A stretch of DNA of 64,000 bases, taken from contig NZ_CAKRNY010000012.1 in the NCBI RefSeq assembly GCF_934371575.1, positions 21,767 to 85,766 on the forward strand, written 5' to 3'. Position 1 is the stretch's first letter; each line of letters starts with the position of its first letter. A program made the translations under genes and the position numbers. Of the stretch, positions 37,723-46,689 are shown in pieces. The notes under the pieces were generated by a model, which was given only the letters and a program-made list of their open reading frames with translations, was not told the DNA's origin and did not search any database. This DNA is from an uncultured Blautia sp. Its GTDB lineage: Bacteria > Bacillota > Clostridia > Lachnospirales > Lachnospiraceae.

Positions 37723-38691
37723 TCAATCTTCTTTTATGTTGATTTTTACTGTATAAGTTTTCTTTTCTCCTGGCTGTAAAAATTTCAGCATTCCGTTTTT
37801 TCTCATGACATCTCTTCCGTCCGGGTAACAATTGCCACATTCCAGGCCCAGTACATAATCCCGTACTCCCATCATTTTCCATTCCACAAAACCATCAAGT
37901 TCTTCTGCATCAAAGGTGATTTCCAGTCCGATTCCAAGCTTTGACTGGTAAATTTTTGCATATCCTTTTTCATCAGTAAACTTGTGATAATAACAGCTTT
38001 CCTGATATCCCACCGTCGGCTTCTCCATATGCATCCAATTTGCAATGTCTTCCTTCGCATGTGTATCTCTTGGAAGCACTTCTACCGACGGAATCATAAC
38101 AACACTGTCTTCATCCAAAAGCGGATATCCCATATTCATGTGATACAGAATTTCAAACGGCTCTACCCTGTCTCCGGTATTCGTTATGGTATCCGTTATC
38201 TCAAATTCACTTTTTATTTTGGATATGACAATCTTCCTGCTTAATACCAGCTTACGACCAAACAGCACTTCATCCTTTGTTTCTGTATGAATGGTGAAGG
38301 TCGCTTCCTCCTCAGTCCAGTATGATTTTTCACACGGAATATTTGCAATAGATCCATGAAGTGGAAGTAGTTCTCCCTCATCCTCACAGGAGCTTCCCAC
38401 TGCCTGTAAGCCACAGGTTGTAAGGAATCCTGCAGTAAACGACTGTAGCCAGTTACTGCCCACTTTGTCATAATAAGCAGGTGCGACATAACCGCAGGGT
38501 GAAAAATAAGAAAGATTGATTCCTTTATAACGAAGTCTTGTGATGTCTCCGTTTCTGTCCGGTGATATAGTCATATCCAGCCCAGTCCCATTATGAATTT
38601 CATACAGGCGCATTCCATCACCTTTACCGCCCACCAGACGGTGTTCCTCGACTCCTCTTAACTGACTCTCATGTCCGATATATGGGTTCAT
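37723..38691 (-). CDS. DUF4432 family protein (aldose-epimerase-like fold)
   Basis: A soluble protein (322 aa) with the beta-supersandwich pattern of galactose-mutarotase relatives: YEIHNGTGLDMTISPDRNGDI, LPLHGSIANIPCE, and LYHMNMGYPLLDEDSVV with conserved histidines. These proteins occur in sugar operons, and a role in anomer handling is plausible. It lies between the kinase and GH2 genes, 20 bases after the kinase stop. Confidence 0.85.
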   Translation of the reverse strand: MNPYIGHESQLRGVEEHRLVGGKGDGMRLYEIHNGTGLDMTISPDRNGDITRLRYKGINLSYFSPCGYVAPAYYDKVGSNWLQSFTAGFLTTCGLQAVGSSCEDEGELLPLHGSIANIPCEKSYWTEEEATFTIHTETKDEVLFGRKLVLSRKIVISKIKSEFEITDTITNTGDRVEPFEILYHMNMGYPLLDEDSVVMIPSVEVLPRDTHAKEDIANWMHMEKPTVGYQESCYYHKFTDEKGYAKIYQSKLGIGLEITFDAEELDGFVEWKMMGVRDYVLGLECGNCYPDGRDVMRKNGMLKFLQPGEKKTYTVKINIKED

Positions 38692-38710
38692 CCTGTCTCT
38701 CCTTTAGTTT

Positions 38711-40213
38711 TTATATCAGCGGTCTTACTGCATCATAAAGTCTTCTGTAACGTTCAAACTGCCTCATATATTTCTCATGCATTTCCGGTCTCGGCAGATA
38801 GGTGATGGTTTCTTCTACCATATGTACCGCAGCATCTTGTAAGTTTTTAAATACTCCAATTACAATTCCCGTCAGCATTGCACTGCCGACCGTTCCAGCA
38901 TCTACTGTTTTAAGTGCTGTAATTGGCAGGTTCAAAACATCCGCCTTCATCTGCATCCAGACTGCAGAATGTGCTCCTCCTCCGGTTGCATGAAGCTTTT
39001 GAAAGGTAATTCCGGCTTTTTTAATTGCCTGCATATTTAAGTACATCTCATAAACGACACCTTCCATACAACCTCTGTAAATTTCCGCCACAGAGGTATC
39101 CGTTGTCAGTCCTATTACAGCGCCCTTCGAACCGGTATCCATATAGGGAGTTGCTGCGCCTGCAAAGTGTGGAAGCACAAGAATGGATGATAAAGGCTTC
39201 TCACCAAATGCTTTGGCATATTCCTTTTCCAGATATTCGTTTACTGAAATACCATCATTTTCTGCCAGTTCTTTTTCCTTTTTTGCAAGTACATCACTGC
39301 ACCACTGCAAAAGAGCTCCTCCTGTATAAGAAAATGCATAGGCCACATACTTTCCGGGAATCACATAAGGGACTACGGAAAAATACCCCTGACACATGGC
39401 ATCCATATCCGGTATTCCATCGTAGACCGGTGTCAGGCATTCTACCGTACCCGCACCATCTACCGCTATGGCGCTCTCAAACACACCTGCTCCGACCGCA
39501 GCAGCTATCTGGTCATGACTCACAGAAACAACCACTGTGTCTGTTCTTAACCCCGTCTGTTCTGCTGTCTTTTCTGTTATTGTCCCGGCAGATGTGCCTG
39601 TTGGTACTGGTTTTGCCATAAGGGAAACATCTATATCTGCCGTTTTAAAAACTTCATTACTCCACGTAAGCTTTTCAATATCAAATGCCATAGTGCGGGT
39701 CGCCAGCGAATAATCAATTTGTTTTACGCCGGTCAAATGATAAACCACATAATCTTCCATCAGAAAGATGTGTTTTGTTTTTTTATAGACTTCAGGCAGT
39801 TCTTCTTTTATCCACATCATTTTGGAGATACTGTACATTTCATGTGGGCGTAAGCCCGTAATCTTGGCAATCTTTTTTTCACCCAGTTTTTCCACTAGAG
39901 TTCTGCACTGCTTACTTCCCCTTGGGTCCGTATATAACATTGCCGGGTGAAGCGGCTTTCCAGCCGCATCCACGCAAACGAAGGTCTCGCCAAAGCTTGT
40001 GACTCCGATTCCTGCAATATCCGGATACTGCCCTGCTATTTCCCGGATGCAAGCGTATACACCATCCATCACAGCAGTAACATCAATCTCATGTCCACTC
40101 ACCTTTCGTTTCACCGGGTAATCACGATACGTTTTTGCAAGATAATTTCCCAGCTCATCGAAGACCGTACATTTGCAGCCCGTAGTGCCAATATCTAGTC
40201 CAGCTATTTTCAT
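38711..40213 (-). CDS. FGGY-family carbohydrate kinase (xylulokinase-like)
   Basis: An ATP-dependent sugar kinase of about 500 aa. The N-terminal ATPase fold motif MKIAGLDIGTTGCK, the GIGVTSFGETFV segment and the C-terminal LHATGGGAHSAVWMQMKADV signature are present. The ATG at 40213 has GAGGTG upstream and starts exactly at the family N-terminus. It probably phosphorylates the ketose made by the neighbouring isomerase; which one is unknown. Confidence 0.92.
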   Translation of the reverse strand: MKIAGLDIGTTGCKCTVFDELGNYLAKTYRDYPVKRKVSGHEIDVTAVMDGVYACIREIAGQYPDIAGIGVTSFGETFVCVDAAGKPLHPAMLYTDPRGSKQCRTLVEKLGEKKIAKITGLRPHEMYSISKMMWIKEELPEVYKKTKHIFLMEDYVVYHLTGVKQIDYSLATRTMAFDIEKLTWSNEVFKTADIDVSLMAKPVPTGTSAGTITEKTAEQTGLRTDTVVVSVSHDQIAAAVGAGVFESAIAVDGAGTVECLTPVYDGIPDMDAMCQGYFSVVPYVIPGKYVAYAFSYTGGALLQWCSDVLAKKEKELAENDGISVNEYLEKEYAKAFGEKPLSSILVLPHFAGAATPYMDTGSKGAVIGLTTDTSVAEIYRGCMEGVVYEMYLNMQAIKKAGITFQKLHATGGGAHSAVWMQMKADVLNLPITALKTVDAGTVGSAMLTGIVIGVFKNLQDAAVHMVEETITYLPRPEMHEKYMRQFERYRRLYDAVRPLI

Positions 40214-40231
40214 ACGAAACACCTCTTCCAA

Positions 40232-41635
40232 TTAATCGATGTCAACCCATTCATATCCAAGATAAGTGGTAAATGCTTCTTTTAAAATCTCCTTCATATG
40301 TCCCACACCAACGGATGTATGATGCTTAAAGCCACCTCTTGCCAGTCTTATCAGCTTATTCTGTAAATCTGGGATTTCGCATACACCACCACAGCCGAAA
40401 AATGCATCTTCAATCGGGTCCTCGGTAAATGCTGCTTCACTTGCATAGACAATCAACTTGCCATCTTTGGTCTGGCAGTTGGAAATGGTAGTTGGAAAAG
40501 CCTTGATTCTTCCCTCGTTGCAGCCCCAGCCGGAGCCAGGATCATTTTTTGCAAACATCTTATGTTCCGTTACGGTGCCCTTTTCTGTCATGAGTCCCTG
40601 TGCCACCGGTCCACAGTGGAACAGAATAACCTTGTTTTCATCAGCGCCATAGTTATTGTTCCAGTCCAATACGGCTGTCGGTTCTTCACTGGCAAGGTTC
40701 ATGGCACGCATGGTAATTGCAGAGCACATATCAATCTCGCAGGAAGCCACTATGCCTCTGTCATTTAATTCACTAAGCAGTACACATGGGCATACTCTTA
40801 AATAGGTTTCCATTTCATTCCAACAGCGAAGTGTAATGGCATCCAGATGATATTCTTCTATGTATTCGTCAATGACTACGGAGATTTTTGCAAGCATAAG
40901 CTTATTTGCCTGCGGCACCTGAGAGAAGTCAGTATAATTTTCCAATATTTTCACTTTATCTAATACCACAGCATCGTCATCCGCTTTTTTGCTGACCTTA
41001 AACATTAATTCGGATAAGTCAAAGGATTCTACATTGATACCATATTTCTGTAAAGTAATTTCATCAAATCTTACGGTCTTAAATGCGGTCGTTCTGGCAC
41101 CTATGCATCCTACATTAAACCGCTTCATTCCGTTTACAACACGACAGACAGCTGCAAAATCTTTTAAATTCTGCGCAAAAGCTTCTGACAGGGGATGTAC
41201 CACATGCGGCTTCATTACAGTAAATGGTACCTGATACTGGGTAAACACATCGGTCACAGAGAATTTTCCGCAATAGGCATCTCTTCTGTGTGCAAAATCC
41301 ATTTTTCCGATTTCATCCGGATAGGCTTGCATCAGAATCGGAACGCCTGCATCCTGCAAGGCAGTGATAGCTCCATTTTCATCTGCAAAAATCGGCATGG
41401 AGAAAATGACTCCGTCATACTGTCCCTCATGCTCCTTTAACCACTTTGCATATAATAATCCTTCGTCTCTTGTCTCGATACCGCCATATCTGGTTAATTC
41501 TGCATCCATTGCTATGTAGTCATAGCCTGCATCTGTTACAGCTTTTATCATATCTTCCCTTGCGCCGTAAATTAATGCTCCCGGCATAAACCCTCTGTTA
41601 CAAAACGCCAGTGCAAATGTCATTTTCTTTCCCAT
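40232..41635 (-). CDS. L-fucose/L-arabinose-isomerase-family protein
   Basis: A 467-aa cytosolic enzyme of the fucose-isomerase-like fold (MFSYDS: VGCIGARTTAFKTVRFDE, NEMETYLRVCPCVLLSELNDRG, CEIDMCSAITMRAM, and a C-terminal HHTSVGVGHMKEIL). The family includes isomerases for fucose, arabinose and sulfoquinovose-type sugars. GGAGAAAGAT precedes the ATG. It sits between the aldolase and the kinase, giving an aldose to ketose to ketose-phosphate to cleavage pathway. Substrate unknown. Confidence 0.85.
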   Translation of the reverse strand: MGKKMTFALAFCNRGFMPGALIYGAREDMIKAVTDAGYDYIAMDAELTRYGGIETRDEGLLYAKWLKEHEGQYDGVIFSMPIFADENGAITALQDAGVPILMQAYPDEIGKMDFAHRRDAYCGKFSVTDVFTQYQVPFTVMKPHVVHPLSEAFAQNLKDFAAVCRVVNGMKRFNVGCIGARTTAFKTVRFDEITLQKYGINVESFDLSELMFKVSKKADDDAVVLDKVKILENYTDFSQVPQANKLMLAKISVVIDEYIEEYHLDAITLRCWNEMETYLRVCPCVLLSELNDRGIVASCEIDMCSAITMRAMNLASEEPTAVLDWNNNYGADENKVILFHCGPVAQGLMTEKGTVTEHKMFAKNDPGSGWGCNEGRIKAFPTTISNCQTKDGKLIVYASEAAFTEDPIEDAFFGCGGVCEIPDLQNKLIRLARGGFKHHTSVGVGHMKEILKEAFTTYLGYEWVDID

Positions 41636-41646
41636 ATCTTTCTCCT

Positions 41647-42513
41647 TTAATCCATTAAGGCAAACATCTTCATTGCCTGTTTCACATTTTCCTTCATTGC
41701 TTCTCTTCCTGCCATAATCACGGATGAGAAGAAAATCGGTTCCTCCGGCTTTAATGTCTTTAAATACTCTGCTGCAGCACTGCCACCTGACTTGTCCATG
41801 TAGGTAAAATAATTGATTTTACGGACTCCGGCTTTGATAGCCTTCTTATAGTCTTCTTTACTTACCCCGGATCCTCCATGCATCACAACCGGAATATTAT
41901 CCGTGAGACTTCTTACATTCTCTACAACACTAAAATCCAGCTTTGGTTTTGTCAGATAGATTCCATGCGTGGTTCCAAAAGAACATGCCAAAGCATCAAT
42001 TCCTGTTTCCTTTACAAAAATCTGTGCCTGTACCGGGTCAGTATAAATCTTGGTCTCATCGTTTGCACCACTGTCATCCCCGGCTCCAGATTCTCTTCTT
42101 CCCATGGAGCCAAGCTCTGCTTCCACGGAAGCACCTGTTCCTGATGCCATTACGACTGCCTGCTTCGTATTTGCCAGATTTTCCTCGTAGGGAAGTGTGG
42201 ATCCATCGTACATAATGGCAGTAAAGCCGATATCCAGTGCCCTCTGTAAATATTCCAGTGTCTCGCCATGATCCAAATGTACACAAACCGGAACTTTGGA
42301 TTTCTTCGCATGCTCCACCATAATCGGTCCTATCACATCCAGTGGAATCCACGGTTCATGACACTGGGCAAACTGAATAATAACCGGTAGCTTCAGTTCC
42401 TCAGCTGCCTCAATGACTGCCTGTAAGCTTTCCAGATTTGGTGTGTTAAATGAGCCAATAGCAATCTTTTTTTCCTCTGCAATTTTCATTACTTCATTTA
42501 AGGTAGCTAACAT
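41647..42513 (-). CDS. Class II (zinc) fructose-bisphosphate-type aldolase
   Basis: A 288-aa barrel enzyme that cleaves a ketose phosphate to a dihydroxyacetone-phosphate-type product. It has the zinc histidines and catalytic Asp in VCVHLDHGET, E in SVEAELGSMGRRE, H in SFGTTHGIY and VMHGGSGVS. It is the promoter-proximal gene of the leftward operon and starts 156 bases from the divergent PocR-AraC gene. Its relatives include FbaA, GatY and KbaY, so substrate is open. Confidence 0.9.
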   Translation of the reverse strand: MLATLNEVMKIAEEKKIAIGSFNTPNLESLQAVIEAAEELKLPVIIQFAQCHEPWIPLDVIGPIMVEHAKKSKVPVCVHLDHGETLEYLQRALDIGFTAIMYDGSTLPYEENLANTKQAVVMASGTGASVEAELGSMGRRESGAGDDSGANDETKIYTDPVQAQIFVKETGIDALACSFGTTHGIYLTKPKLDFSVVENVRSLTDNIPVVMHGGSGVSKEDYKKAIKAGVRKINYFTYMDKSGGSAAAEYLKTLKPEEPIFFSSVIMAGREAMKENVKQAMKMFALMD

Positions 42514-42568
42514 CTTTCTCTTCCTTTCTTTGATTTGATAATTTCATAATAAAATTTATTTTCCCGAT

Positions 42569-42611
42569 ATTATATAGAACTCTGTTCGTTTTTCTTTGAA
42601 TTTGTTCGTTT
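42569..42611 (-). promoter_or_regulatory. Promoter and direct-repeat operator of the aldolase operon
   Basis: On the minus strand there is a -10 TATAAT (42569-42574) but no good -35. Instead AAACGAAC occurs twice (reverse complements at 42584-42591 and 42604-42611), spaced 20 bases, two helical turns. This fits an AraC-family activator binding beside and overlapping the -35 position. Confidence 0.55.
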
Positions 42612-42669
42612 ATATGGTAAAATATACTCATCATTCATTTTATTCATTTGAATATAAAGGAGTCTGGCT

Positions 42670-43512
42670 ATGATATCAACTTTCAATCTGACAAAATTAA
42701 ATCATCTTCTCAAAGATTTCTACAATTTAACACAGATTCGCATTACTGTATTTGATGAAACATTTCATGAGTTAGCTGCATACCCGGAACAAATTTCACC
42801 TTTTTGTCAGATTATCCGCTCTGATGAACAAGGGAAAAAAGGATGCCATCTATGTGATAAAAAAGCCTATGAAACTGCTGCAAGACGACACTTAGCCTAT
42901 ACCTATCGCTGCCATGCCGGGCTTACGGAAAGCATTGCTCCACTTCACCTGGGCAATATTGTCATTGGCTATCTTTTTTTCGGACATGTTTTTTCCTATT
43001 CCTCCAGGCAAGAAGGTTGGGAACAGATACAGCAGCTATGTCAGAATTATCATATAGACATGCAGCAGTTAGAGGAAACCTGTATGCAGCAACCGCTTAT
43101 TTCGGATGACTACATCACTTCCGCATCCCACATTTTACAGGCAGTTGCCTCTTTTCTCTGTCTGGATCGTATGGTATCTTTGCATCAGCAGGAGCTGCAT
43201 GTCCAGATTGACGAGTACATCCAGTCTCACTACACAGAGCAGATTGATGCTATGTCTATCTGCAATGAATTTCAGATTGGAAAAACACAGCTATATGAAA
43301 TATCAAAGCAAAACTATGGGGTTGGTATTGCAGAACATATCAGAAATTTAAGAATAGAAAAAGCAAAGCTTCTTCTCAAAGATAAGAATCTTCCTTTATC
43401 AGAAATAGCCTCACAATGCGGCTTCAAAGATTATAACTATTTTATAACTGTTTTTAAACGAAAAGAAGGTATTCCGCCTAAAAAATACTGTAAAAGCAAT
43501 CATAAATTTTAG
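42670..43512 (+). CDS. PocR-domain AraC-family transcription regulator
   Basis: The N-terminal PocR sensory domain (about 5-165) has C46, C59, C62 and C81 arranged as in that family (GCHLCDKKAYE, TYRCHAGLTESIAPL). Two helix-turn-helix motifs follow (about 185-280, with FKDYNYFITVFKRKEGIPPKKY). PocR domains are reported to sense small diols and similar compounds. AAGGAG precedes the start. Divergent from the aldolase operon, it is the likely activator. Confidence 0.9.
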   Translation: MISTFNLTKLNHLLKDFYNLTQIRITVFDETFHELAAYPEQISPFCQIIRSDEQGKKGCHLCDKKAYETAARRHLAYTYRCHAGLTESIAPLHLGNIVIGYLFFGHVFSYSSRQEGWEQIQQLCQNYHIDMQQLEETCMQQPLISDDYITSASHILQAVASFLCLDRMVSLHQQELHVQIDEYIQSHYTEQIDAMSICNEFQIGKTQLYEISKQNYGVGIAEHIRNLRIEKAKLLLKDKNLPLSEIASQCGFKDYNYFITVFKRKEGIPPKKYCKSNHKF

Positions 43513-43589
43513 GCGGATATACTCTTCTGTATATAATCTTGCACAGCAGACCGTAATTTTCTCTTGTATTATTTTGAGGCAAATACAGA

Positions 43590-44792
43590 TCAATTCCCCC
43601 AAATTTTAAATACCAGTTCTTCTACTTTTCGACTGATATAAGAGCCTGAACCACCAAGATCAGAACGATTTGTGGTAAAAACGGCCTCCAGCTTTTTATC
43701 CGGGCATACAAAAAAATGTGTACCGAACGCTCCGCTCCAACCATATGTTCCGGCATGTACAAAGCTTTCTGCTGCCGTAGGATCCTGACGTATTTTTACA
43801 CTTAATCCCCAAACCTGGCCTGGTTCCGTTTCCAGATGCTTTTCCTGTGCCTCTGTATGCATTAACTGTACTGTTTTGCTCTGTAGAAACTGCTTTCCAT
43901 TAAATTTTCCCTCATTACAAAGCATTTCTGCCAGTTTTTCATAATCGGTTATGGTTCCATATAATCCACCACTTCCAGATTCAATATGAAAATTTCCATG
44001 ATGCATAAACTGATGTGTGTCTTCTTTTGTATCCGTAACATCAACAAGCTTTCCATTTTTTCTTTTATATAATTTTACAATTCTGTTTTTTTGTTCAGCG
44101 TTTGGGTAGAAAAATGTATTTTTCATCTCCAATGGATTAAATATTTCTTTTTGTAAATAATTTTCAAATCCAAGACCGCTTACTTTCCCAACGATATATC
44201 CCAAAATATCAAATCCAGCCAATGGGGAATAGCTTGTTGATGTTCCAGGCTGGAAATCCAAAGCATAACGTGAATATCTCATTACACGTTCTTCCAGTGA
44301 TCGATCCGTGGGCTTCATTTTTATAAAAGCCATAAGTCCAGCTACCCCCTGTTCAAGACCGGAAGCATGAGAAAGAAGATCCCTTATTGTAATCTCTCTT
44401 TTGCAGCCAACCGTTTTGACTTTATCCATCCGGAAAGTAAGCAGCTTCCAAAACATATGCTTTATTTTCATATTTTCATCCATTTTGTATCTCACATCAT
44501 CAGCAACACGCATATTAGCAAATTCAGGAATATAGACCGACACCGGTGCATCCAGATCTATTTTACCAGCCTCGTATAATTTCAGTACTGCAATGCCCGT
44601 TATACATTTGCTCATGGACATGAAACGATAAATACTGTTATACTCGATGGGAGTATTGCTTTCCAGGTCAGAATACCCCCATTTATTCTTGTAGACAAGC
44701 TTCCCTTCCTTTCTGACCATTAATGCTCCACCGGACATTTCCTGTTTATTTACATAGTTTTCCATTACTTCTGTAATATCAGTTTCTCTCAT
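43590..44792 (-). CDS. Serine beta-lactamase-like hydrolase (class C/esterase EstB type)
   Basis: A 400-aa cytosolic protein of the beta-lactamase/penicillin-binding fold. It has the SxxK motif in MSMSKCITG, a Tyr motif in TSYSPLAGF and a late HAGTYGWSGAFG in place of KTG. No signal peptide, so it is unlikely to defend against external beta-lactams. Such proteins are often esterases. Last gene of the long leftward operon; may remove an acyl group from imported glycosides. Confidence 0.88.
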   Translation of the reverse strand: MRETDITEVMENYVNKQEMSGGALMVRKEGKLVYKNKWGYSDLESNTPIEYNSIYRFMSMSKCITGIAVLKLYEAGKIDLDAPVSVYIPEFANMRVADDVRYKMDENMKIKHMFWKLLTFRMDKVKTVGCKREITIRDLLSHASGLEQGVAGLMAFIKMKPTDRSLEERVMRYSRYALDFQPGTSTSYSPLAGFDILGYIVGKVSGLGFENYLQKEIFNPLEMKNTFFYPNAEQKNRIVKLYKRKNGKLVDVTDTKEDTHQFMHHGNFHIESGSGGLYGTITDYEKLAEMLCNEGKFNGKQFLQSKTVQLMHTEAQEKHLETEPGQVWGLSVKIRQDPTAAESFVHAGTYGWSGAFGTHFFVCPDKKLEAVFTTNRSDLGGSGSYISRKVEELVFKIWGN

Positions 44793-44815
44793 GTTGTCCT
44801 TCTTTCATTTATTAC

Positions 44816-45583
44816 TTATTCTTTCACATAAGCAATATCAAAATAATCAAACGTATATGGATCTCCTTTTGTGAAATAATGCAAAGTTCCAATTTGTGGA
44901 AGTTCAATATTCGATGATGACTCTGGCACTTCAGTCTCAATTTCTTTTATCATATAATTTAAATATGATTTCGGAATTGCGCAGCGATCATGTGCGGAAT
45001 AAAATACATCAAATTCTTTTTCCTGAAGGTATTTCAACGCCTGGCAAAAATCTTTAAAGGGAATCACGCCATGCAATCCATACAGTAATCTACGTGCACA
45101 GGTATCACCGGAAAACAGAATCCTATATTTTTTATCCAAAAGCAAAATACTGCCAGGGGTGTGGCCCGGAATATGGATTACTTCAAGAAGACGATTTCCT
45201 AATTCTATTACGTCTCCGTTATTTAAATAATGAATCGTTGGACAAGGGTCAACAGGAGGCATTCCAAGCATACCCTGACGAAGCAGAAATTCATCATTTG
45301 GATGCATCCAGACATCTTGAAATTTTTCAAGATGGTAACAATGATCATAATGACCATGACTTAAAACAAGTTTGACTGGTTTATCTGTCAAAGTCTTAAC
45401 ATATTCATGGATACCAGGCTGATTGACTGCAAGATCGAAAAGTACAGCACTTTTTTCACCTATGATCAAGTAAGAATTCCCAGTGGGATTTCCTGGTGCC
45501 ATTGACTGACCATTCTCAGTTGGACCATTTTCTGAATCAGAAATCAAATAAACATTTTTTATTATTTCTATATGAAATAACAT
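44816..45583 (-). CDS. Metallo-beta-lactamase-fold hydrolase
   Basis: A 255-aa cytosolic zinc hydrolase. The metal site HGHYDHCYH, the IPGHTPGS histidine, FSGDTCA and a final SAHDRC are in order. The family includes lactonases, thioesterases and glyoxalases, so the chemistry is open. Gene 23 bases before the serine hydrolase in the same operon. Confidence 0.9.
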   Translation of the reverse strand: MLFHIEIIKNVYLISDSENGPTENGQSMAPGNPTGNSYLIIGEKSAVLFDLAVNQPGIHEYVKTLTDKPVKLVLSHGHYDHCYHLEKFQDVWMHPNDEFLLRQGMLGMPPVDPCPTIHYLNNGDVIELGNRLLEVIHIPGHTPGSILLLDKKYRILFSGDTCARRLLYGLHGVIPFKDFCQALKYLQEKEFDVFYSAHDRCAIPKSYLNYMIKEIETEVPESSSNIELPQIGTLHYFTKGDPYTFDYFDIAYVKE

Positions 45584-45622
45584 ATAAGCTCACCTTCCTT
45601 GATAAAAAATTTAATTAGAAAA

Positions 45623-46549
45623 TCATTCTGAAAAATATATTTTTCCGTACTCAAGAGATTTATCTAGAAATTGCTGTAGTTTGTCTAAATCGTTGTACAT
45701 ACCATGATTCGACTTTGGAAATTCTATATAATCATAATGAACCTGATACTTATTAAATGCGTCCATAAGATAAAATTTTTGAGACAGGGGTACGCAATGA
45801 TCGATTAAACCATATCCAATTAGTGATGGTACAGATTTTTCATTTACAATGCAGGCCGGTGAAATTCTTCGGATTTCAGTTTCATAATCTGTTAATTCTT
45901 TCCCTGTCATCATATAACAGAAAGCTTCTTCCGAATCCAACTTGTCAACCTTCATAAGTAATGACCACTCAGAGGGATCAAAGTATGTAGGTGCTGCCAG
46001 CTGAAAAACAAATTTAACCGGTATCACAGAGTTCCCGTTATATGCAAGGTTCATTGCAAGTGTTCCACCAGCAGATACCCCGCAAGGTGCCATACCTGCA
46101 ATATGATATCCCAGTTCCTCTGTCTTTTGTTTGATAGCCTTTACTGCATTTTCAATTTCTGTATTCATCAGGTAGATGGATGCATCCTTGCCATGATTCT
46201 GCAGCGTGTAGTCAACTGAAGCTGTAATGTATCCTTTTGCAGTGTAATATTTACACCAGTCTTCGCCATCTTCCTTGGAACCGGAATTGAAGCTGCCTCC
46301 ATGAATAAACAAAATCAAGTTCTGATTTTTCGAGTTATTTAAACCAGATGGAATATACAAGTCAAACTGGTTTCCATTATCATTCTCATAATTAAGATCA
46401 TGATATATCTCACCCATATTTTCGTTCCATTTAACCCTTATCAGTTTTTGAGGAGCACTCCCTAATAACTTAATCCTTATTAAAGCGCTGATGATAAATA
46501 TAATAACAAAAGTACTGACATATATTATAGATTTTGTTTTCTTTTTCAT
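45623..46549 (-). CDS. Membrane-anchored alpha/beta hydrolase
   Basis: A 308-aa protein with an N-terminal transmembrane anchor (about residues 8-28) and an extracytoplasmic esterase/lipase domain: HGGSFNSG (oxyanion loop), nucleophile in CGVSAGGTL, acid in GLIDHCVPL and histidine in SNHGMYND. The start ATG overlaps the stop of the preceding 47-aa gene (ATGA), so translation is coupled. Could deacylate a substrate before uptake. Not in the glycosidase families. Confidence 0.88.
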   Translation of the reverse strand: MKKKTKSIIYVSTFVIIFIISALIRIKLLGSAPQKLIRVKWNENMGEIYHDLNYENDNGNQFDLYIPSGLNNSKNQNLILFIHGGSFNSGSKEDGEDWCKYYTAKGYITASVDYTLQNHGKDASIYLMNTEIENAVKAIKQKTEELGYHIAGMAPCGVSAGGTLAMNLAYNGNSVIPVKFVFQLAAPTYFDPSEWSLLMKVDKLDSEEAFCYMMTGKELTDYETEIRRISPACIVNEKSVPSLIGYGLIDHCVPLSQKFYLMDAFNKYQVHYDYIEFPKSNHGMYNDLDKLQQFLDKSLEYGKIYFSE

Positions 46550-46689
46550 ATGATATTATCCAATAACAATTTGCCACATATGGAACCTGATATAATGGCA
46601 ATAACTACTATCACCAGCAACGTTAAGATATTTTTAACTTTCAAAAGTAATCCACCCCGTTTTCTTCCAAAACTTTTCATTCCTCTCAT
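46546..46689 (-). CDS. 47-residue single-pass membrane microprotein
   Basis: The frame lies exactly between two genes: its ATG overlaps the GH3 stop (ATGA at 46686-46689) and its TGA overlaps the next start (ATGA at 46546-46549), so it is double-coupled. The product starts MRGMKSFGRKRGGLLLKVKN, positively charged, and then has one hydrophobic segment (about residues 21-39) and a short polar end with one cysteine. Orientation by the positive-inside rule: N-terminus inside. No family is recognised. Likely a partner or anchor for the following membrane-anchored esterase. A shorter start at codon 4 is possible. Confidence 0.75.
   Translation of the reverse strand: MRGMKSFGRKRGGLLLKVKNILTLLVIVVIAIISGSICGKLLLDNII

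Noticed and set aside
43590..44792. Antibiotic-resistance beta-lactamase
   Set aside because: No signal peptide, motif set matches esterase-type class C relatives, and it sits in a catabolic operon.
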